From Raineyella sp. LH-20 (GTDB taxonomy: Bacteria; Actinomycetota; Actinomycetes; Propionibacteriales; Propionibacteriaceae): a DNA stretch of 64,000 bases. Below, piece by piece: positions 60,055 to 64,000 of this stretch. Below the pieces are notes generated by a model. The model searched no databases, was not told the origin of the DNA, and saw nothing but the letters and a program-made list of their open reading frames with translations. Numbering within the stretch: position 1 is the stretch's first letter; every line of letters begins with the position of its first letter. The position numbers and the translations under genes were made by a program. The stretch spans positions 1,736,001-1,800,000 of the forward strand of contig NZ_CP137003.1 of assembly GCF_033110965.1 (NCBI RefSeq). Direction: 5' to 3'.

Positions 60055-61632
60055 GTGCCACGTCCTGATGGTCGGCTGACCGCCGAGCTCGACCCCCTGG
60101 AGAAGTCCCCGCAGGACGAATGCGGCGTGTTCGGCGTCTGGGCGCCGGGCGAGGATGTCTCGAAGCTGGCCTATTACGGCCTCTACGCCCTGCAGCACCG
60201 CGGCCAGGAGTCGGCCGGGATCGCCGTCTCCGACGGCGAGCGGATCATGGTGTTCAAGGACATGGGCCTGGTCTCCCAGGTGTTCGACGAGGGCACGCTG
60301 AACTCGCTGACCGGCGACCTCGCCATCGGCCACGCCCGCTACTCGACGACCGGTGCCAGCGTCTGGAGCAACGCCCAGCCGACCTTCCGGGCCACCTCGA
60401 CGTACGGCATCACCCTCGCCCACAACGGCAACCTCACCAACACCGACGACCTCGAGGCGTGGCTGCACGAGCGCCGGCCGGCCGAGGAGGTGCCGCACAA
60501 GAACACGATGGACTCCACCAACGACACCTCGATCGTGACCGCCCTGATGGCGACGTACGACGACCTGCCGTTGGGGAGTGCGGCGCTGCAGGTGCTGCCG
60601 CACCTGCGGGGTGCCTTCTCGCTGGTCTTCATGGACGAGAAGACCCTCTACGCCGCCCGCGACCCGCAGGGCTTCCGCCCGCTGTGCCTGGGCCGGCTGG
60701 AGCGCGGCTGGGTCGTCGCCTCGGAGACCTGCGCCCTGGACATCGTCGGCGCCTCCTTCGTCCGCGAGGTCGAGCCGGGTGAGTGCATCGCCATCGACGC
60801 CGACGGGCTGCGGTCCACCCGGTTCGCCGAGACCCGACGCAAGGGCTGCGTCTTCGAGTACGTCTACATTGCCCGGCCCGACTCCACCATCTACGGCCGC
60901 TCGGTGCACGCCGCGCGGGTCGAGGTGGGCCGTACGTTGGCCCGTGAACATCCGGTCGAGGCGGATCTGGTGATGCCGGTGCCCGCCTCGGGGGTGCCGG
61001 CCGCGATCGGCTACGCCCAGGAGTCCGGCATCCGCTACGCCGAGGGACTGGTCAAGAACAACTACGTCGGGCGTACGTTCATCCAGCCCTCCCAGACGAT
61101 CCGCCAGCTCGGTATCCGGCTCAAGCTCAACCCGCTGCGCCACGTCATCGAGGGCAAACGGCTGGTCGTCGTCGACGATTCCATCGTCCGGGGCAACACC
61201 CAGCGGGCGCTGATCCGGATGCTGCGGGAGGCCGGGGCGGCCGAGATCCACGTACGGATCTCCTCCCCGCCGGTCCGCTGGCCCTGCTTCTTCGGCATCG
61301 ACTTCGCCACCCGCGCCGAGCTCATCGCCTCGGGCCTGAACGTCGAGGAGATCTGCCGCTCGATCGGCGCCGACTCCCTCGGCTACGTCAGCCTCGACGG
61401 ACTGGTGGCGGCCACCGAGCGCCCGGGCGACAGCCTGTGTCGCGCCTGCTTCGACGGGATCTACCCGGTCGAGCCGCCGCCGCACGCCCTCGGCATCCTC
61501 GGCGACGGGTTCGTCGCCCCGCCGAGCAGCCAGCCGCCGCTGATCGGCGGCTCCGGCGACCCCCTCGTGCCCGTCAGCACCGAACCGGCCGGGCTGGGTG
61601 TCGCGGCCGCCGACTCCGCGGAGGACCGATGA
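60055..61632 (+). CDS. purF: Amidophosphoribosyltransferase
   Basis: The first committed enzyme of purine synthesis; makes phosphoribosylamine from PRPP and glutamine. 525 residues. A 22-residue propeptide precedes the catalytic Cys23 in DECGVFGVWAPG, as in the self-processed Bacillus-type enzymes. The glutaminase domain has ALQHRGQESAGIAV and GHARYSTTG; the PRPP loop is LVVVDDSIVRGNTQ. Cysteines consistent with a 4Fe-4S cluster are seen in VRWPCFFGIDF and GDSLCRACFDGIYP. The stop overlaps purM by ATGA, so PurF and PurM are translationally coupled. Confidence 0.96.
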   Translation: MPRPDGRLTAELDPLEKSPQDECGVFGVWAPGEDVSKLAYYGLYALQHRGQESAGIAVSDGERIMVFKDMGLVSQVFDEGTLNSLTGDLAIGHARYSTTGASVWSNAQPTFRATSTYGITLAHNGNLTNTDDLEAWLHERRPAEEVPHKNTMDSTNDTSIVTALMATYDDLPLGSAALQVLPHLRGAFSLVFMDEKTLYAARDPQGFRPLCLGRLERGWVVASETCALDIVGASFVREVEPGECIAIDADGLRSTRFAETRRKGCVFEYVYIARPDSTIYGRSVHAARVEVGRTLAREHPVEADLVMPVPASGVPAAIGYAQESGIRYAEGLVKNNYVGRTFIQPSQTIRQLGIRLKLNPLRHVIEGKRLVVVDDSIVRGNTQRALIRMLREAGAAEIHVRISSPPVRWPCFFGIDFATRAELIASGLNVEEICRSIGADSLGYVSLDGLVAATERPGDSLCRACFDGIYPVEPPPHALGILGDGFVAPPSSQPPLIGGSGDPLVPVSTEPAGLGVAAADSAEDR

Positions 61633-62747
61633 CCCAGGAACGGACCAGCTCTGATGCCGCTGCGGCCGGGGCGGTGCTGAGCGATCCCGCTCCCTCCGCG
61701 TACGCCGCCGCCGGCGTCGACATCGAGGCGGGTGAGCGTGCCGTCGAGCTGATGAAGGCCTCGGTGGCGGCGACCCGACGCCCCGAGGTGCTCGGTGGGC
61801 TGGGTGGTTTCGCCGGCTTCTTCGACGCCTCGGCCCTGGCCGGCTACCGCCGCCCGGTGCTCGCCACCTCGACCGACGGGGTCGGCACCAAGGTCGCCGT
61901 CGCTCAGGCGATGGACCGGCACGACACCATCGGCCAGGACCTGATCGGCATGCTCGTCGACGATCTGGTGGTCGTCGGCGCCGAGCCGCTGTTCGTCACC
62001 GACTACATCGCCTGCGGCCGGGTCGTTCCCGAGCGGATCGCCGCGATCGTCGCCGGCATCGCCCGGGGCTGCGAACTGGCCGGTGCGTCCCTGCTCGGTG
62101 GGGAGACCGCTGAGCACCCGGGCCTGCTCGGCCCCGACGAGTACGACATCGCCGGCGCCACCACCGGGGTGGTCGAGTACGACCGGATCCTCGGCCCGGA
62201 GCGGGTCCGCCCGGGCGACGTGGTCATCGCCATGCGGTCGTCCGGCCTGCACTCCAACGGGTACTCGCTGGTCCGGCATGTGCTGCTCGAGCAGGCCGGC
62301 TGGGCACTGGACCGTGAGGTGCCCGAACTCGGCGGTGCGCTGGGCGACGAACTGCTGGTGCCGACCAGGATCTACGCCCGCGACTGCCTCGCCCTGGCCG
62401 AGGCCACCGAGGTGCACGCGATGAGCCACATCACCGGCGGCGGCCTGGCCAACAACCTGGCCCGGGTCATCCCCGACCACCTCACCGTCCGGATCGACCG
62501 GGCGACCTGGACCCCGCAGCCGATCTTCGGCCTGGTCCAGCAGGTGGGCCGGATCTCCCAGCCCGACATCGAGGCCACTCTCAACATGGGCGTCGGCATG
62601 ATGGCCCTTGTCCCGGCCTCCGGGGTCGAGGTGACACTGGCCACCCTGCGGGCCCGTGGGGTGGATTCCTGGGCCTGTGGAGAGGTCCGTACGGCCTCCT
62701 CGGACGACGGTGGGACGGTGATCCTCGAGGGACGACACGCGGCCTGA
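61629..62747 (+). CDS. purM: Phosphoribosylformylglycinamidine cyclo-ligase
   Basis: AIR synthetase; closes the imidazole ring using ATP. 372 residues, including about 22 extra N-terminal residues before SAYAAAGVDIEAGERAVE. Conserved blocks: TDGVGTKVAVAQAM, GQDLIGMLVDDLVVVGAEPL, LLGGETAEHPGL, SSGLHSNGYSLVR and HITGGGLANNLARV. The ATG lies within the purF stop (ATGA), so it is preferred over upstream frame. The N-terminal half is the ATP-binding PurM fold. Confidence 0.96.
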   Translation: MTQERTSSDAAAAGAVLSDPAPSAYAAAGVDIEAGERAVELMKASVAATRRPEVLGGLGGFAGFFDASALAGYRRPVLATSTDGVGTKVAVAQAMDRHDTIGQDLIGMLVDDLVVVGAEPLFVTDYIACGRVVPERIAAIVAGIARGCELAGASLLGGETAEHPGLLGPDEYDIAGATTGVVEYDRILGPERVRPGDVVIAMRSSGLHSNGYSLVRHVLLEQAGWALDREVPELGGALGDELLVPTRIYARDCLALAEATEVHAMSHITGGGLANNLARVIPDHLTVRIDRATWTPQPIFGLVQQVGRISQPDIEATLNMGVGMMALVPASGVEVTLATLRARGVDSWACGEVRTASSDDGGTVILEGRHAA

Positions 62748-62774
62748 TTCTGGGCGTCGACACGAGTGCTGACG

Positions 62775-62816
62775 GCCGGTGGAGGACTTTGATTCATCCA
62801 CCGGCTCGGGTAGCCT
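62775..62816 (+). promoter_or_regulatory. Promoter and inverted repeat upstream of the DUF3073 gene
   Basis: TTGATT (62789-62794), 16 bases, then TAGCCT (62811-62816), the best -35/-10 pair in the window. A 9-bp inverted repeat (GCCGGTGGA at 62775-62783 with its complement at 62797-62805) encloses the -35. It could terminate purFM, regulate this promoter, or both. Confidence 0.5.
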
Positions 62817-62891
62817 GTGTCTCACGACAGTTACCAGATACATGCCGCGGCCCAGCCGCAGGCGCTACCAGATGCGAGGGGGTCGACCCAC

Positions 62892-63137
62892 ATGGGGCGC
62901 GGCCGTGCAAAGGCAAAGCAGACCAAGGTTGCTCGCGAGTTGAAGTACCGTTCGGTTGACACGGACTTCTCCTCGCTGGAGCGTGAACTCCGAGGTGATT
63001 CGTACCATCAGGACGATGATCGGAGTGACTCCCACGACAACGATGTCCCGGACGCGTACGCGGACCTGGCGGCTCGTTACAACGTCGATGAGGACGATGA
63101 CTACGGCGGCTACGGTGACATGCGGAAGTCGGGCTGA
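62892..63137 (+). CDS. DUF3073 family protein
   Basis: An 81-residue actinobacterial protein. The basic N-terminus GRGRAKAKQTKVARELKY is the family signature, followed by SVDTDFSSLERELRG and an Asp/Tyr-rich acidic tail. Basic head and acidic tail suggest a nucleic-acid or ribosome-associated protein, but no function is established. ATG at 62892 begins the signature; the upstream frame is part of a roughly 70-base leader with GAGGGGG before the start. It follows purM, as is common in actinobacteria. Confidence 0.82.
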   Translation: MGRGRAKAKQTKVARELKYRSVDTDFSSLERELRGDSYHQDDDRSDSHDNDVPDAYADLAARYNVDEDDDYGGYGDMRKSG

Positions 63138-63170
63138 TGGCCCGGACACCCGCGTCCTGACCTTGCTTCG

Positions 63171-64000
63171 GTGATCGCCCCCAGGGGGGTCCCTGCGGTC
63201 TGGCGCCCGGACGTCCTCGACGGTTTCTCCCGCACCGACATCCCGTTGTTGCCGGGCAGCACCTTGGTCGCCGGCGAGTCGGACACCCCCATCGGGGGTG
63301 TCCTCGTACGTCGCGATCCTCCGGGTGACGAGCGGCCGGCGGTGCTGTACCTGCACGGCTGGAACGACTACTTCTTCCAGACCCACCTGGCCGATTTCTG
63401 GGCGGGACTGGGATACGCCTTCTATGCCTTGGACCTGCGCCGCTACGGCCGGGCGCTGCAGCCGGGACAGTACTTCGGCTACATCACCGATCTGGGGGAC
63501 TACGCCCGGGAGATCGACGGGGCGGTGGCGACCATCCGGTCGGCGGGACACGACCGGATCGTGTTGATGGGGCACTCCACCGGCGGCCTCACCGGCGCGC
63601 TCTACGCGGACTCCCATCCGGGGGTCTTCGAGGCGGTCGTGCTGAATTCGCCGTGGCTGGAGCTCTCCGGCAACGCCGTGCTGCGCCAGCTGGTGACCGG
63701 GCTCGTCACGGGCGCGGCGCGGATGGCTCCCACCACCGTCCTGCCGATGACGGACCAGGGCTTCTACCGTCGGACCATCCTGGCCTCGGAGGGCGGGGAG
63801 TGGGACTTCGACACCGCCTGGAAGCGTTCACCCGCTCCGATCCGGCTCGGCTGGGGGCGGGCGATCGTCCGCGGTCACGAGCAGGTCGCCGCCGGTCTCG
63901 ACATCGCGGCACCGGTGATCGTGCTCTGCTCCGACCACTCCGCCACCGGGCTGACCTGGACCGACGAGATGGAGCGGGCCGACACCGTGCTGGACGCCGA
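63171..64000 (+). CDS. Alpha/beta hydrolase (serine hydrolase), 3' truncated by window edge
   Basis: An open frame from GTG at 63171 to the window end, 276 codons without a stop. After about 55 residues comes AVLYLHGWNDYFFQTH (oxyanion region), then LGYAFYALDLRRYGR, and the nucleophile elbow MGHSTGGLTG with Ser136. Further on PVIVLCSDHSATG carries a likely acid-residue strand. This is the monoacylglycerol-lipase/lysophospholipase-like branch of the alpha/beta hydrolases. The catalytic His would lie beyond the edge. The start codon is uncertain since no ribosome site is evident. Substrate unknown. Confidence 0.8.
   Translation, partial: MIAPRGVPAVWRPDVLDGFSRTDIPLLPGSTLVAGESDTPIGGVLVRRDPPGDERPAVLYLHGWNDYFFQTHLADFWAGLGYAFYALDLRRYGRALQPGQYFGYITDLGDYAREIDGAVATIRSAGHDRIVLMGHSTGGLTGALYADSHPGVFEAVVLNSPWLELSGNAVLRQLVTGLVTGAARMAPTTVLPMTDQGFYRRTILASEGGEWDFDTAWKRSPAPIRLGWGRAIVRGHEQVAAGLDIAAPVIVLCSDHSATGLTWTDEMERADTVLDA

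Overview
The window is very GC-rich chromosomal DNA with frequent GTG starts, many 4-base start/stop overlaps and leaderless-type promoters. Together with the fba–DUF3151–purA order, PurS/PurQ/PurL, LysX, DUF3073 and a class E sortase, this points to a high-GC actinobacterium. A propionibacterial relative is a plausible guess, not a demonstrated one.

Layout. (1) 1–13656: a cell-surface glycan locus. An O-antigen ligase/Wzy-type protein, cut by the window edge, reads right. Facing it is a tightly coupled leftward run: acyltransferase, GT2, ABC flippase-type exporter, two GT4, GT2, CgeB-like GT, an unassigned GT-B-like protein, two GT4 and a terminal GT2. (2) 13778–20006: a YdcF-type lipoprotein, a GT4 fragment without its N-terminal half, then accessory genes of visibly lower GC: a protein with a HEPN-like RX4HXY motif, a small membrane protein and two convergent AlbA_2/Schlafen-like ATPases, one with a perfect 17-bp inverted repeat over its -10 box and start codon. 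(3) 20354–27344: two tandem PspC proteins, a spermidine-synthase-like protein, a class E sortase, pyrE, a LemA protein, a small membrane protein, a TrmH/SpoU methyltransferase, a GntR regulator and an orphan membrane protein. (4) 27518–41431: fba (with a 30-codon upstream ORF), DUF3151, purA, a nucleoside phosphorylase, dedA, purD, purB, purC, a radical SAM/SPASM protein, purS, purQ and an orphan polytopic membrane protein. (5) 41480–50641: lysX with an apparently gutted esterase-like gene, a two-component system arranged tail to tail, an AI-2E exporter operon and a fumarylacetoacetase-family gene. (6) 50923–64000: pepN, a BenE-type transporter, purL, an M20 peptidase, purF–purM, DUF3073 and a serine hydrolase cut by the right edge.

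How the parts fit. Most of de novo IMP and AMP synthesis (purF, D, S/Q/L, M, C, B, A) lies in 27–63 kb, interleaved with unrelated genes; purN, purE/K and purH are not here. The glycan locus carries transferases, an exporter, an acyl-modifying enzyme and a polymerase/ligase, enough for assembly, export and decoration of a surface polysaccharide.

Regulation and repeats. About twenty starts follow one rule: a TANNNT-type -10 hexamer, 6–7 bases, then ATG/GTG with no Shine–Dalgarno. Three intergenic gaps carry the same palindrome (TTCCATAGG-N5-CCTATGGAA), and most large gaps around pur genes and pepN hold different short tandem arrays. No tRNA, rRNA, CRISPR array or insertion sequence was recognised.
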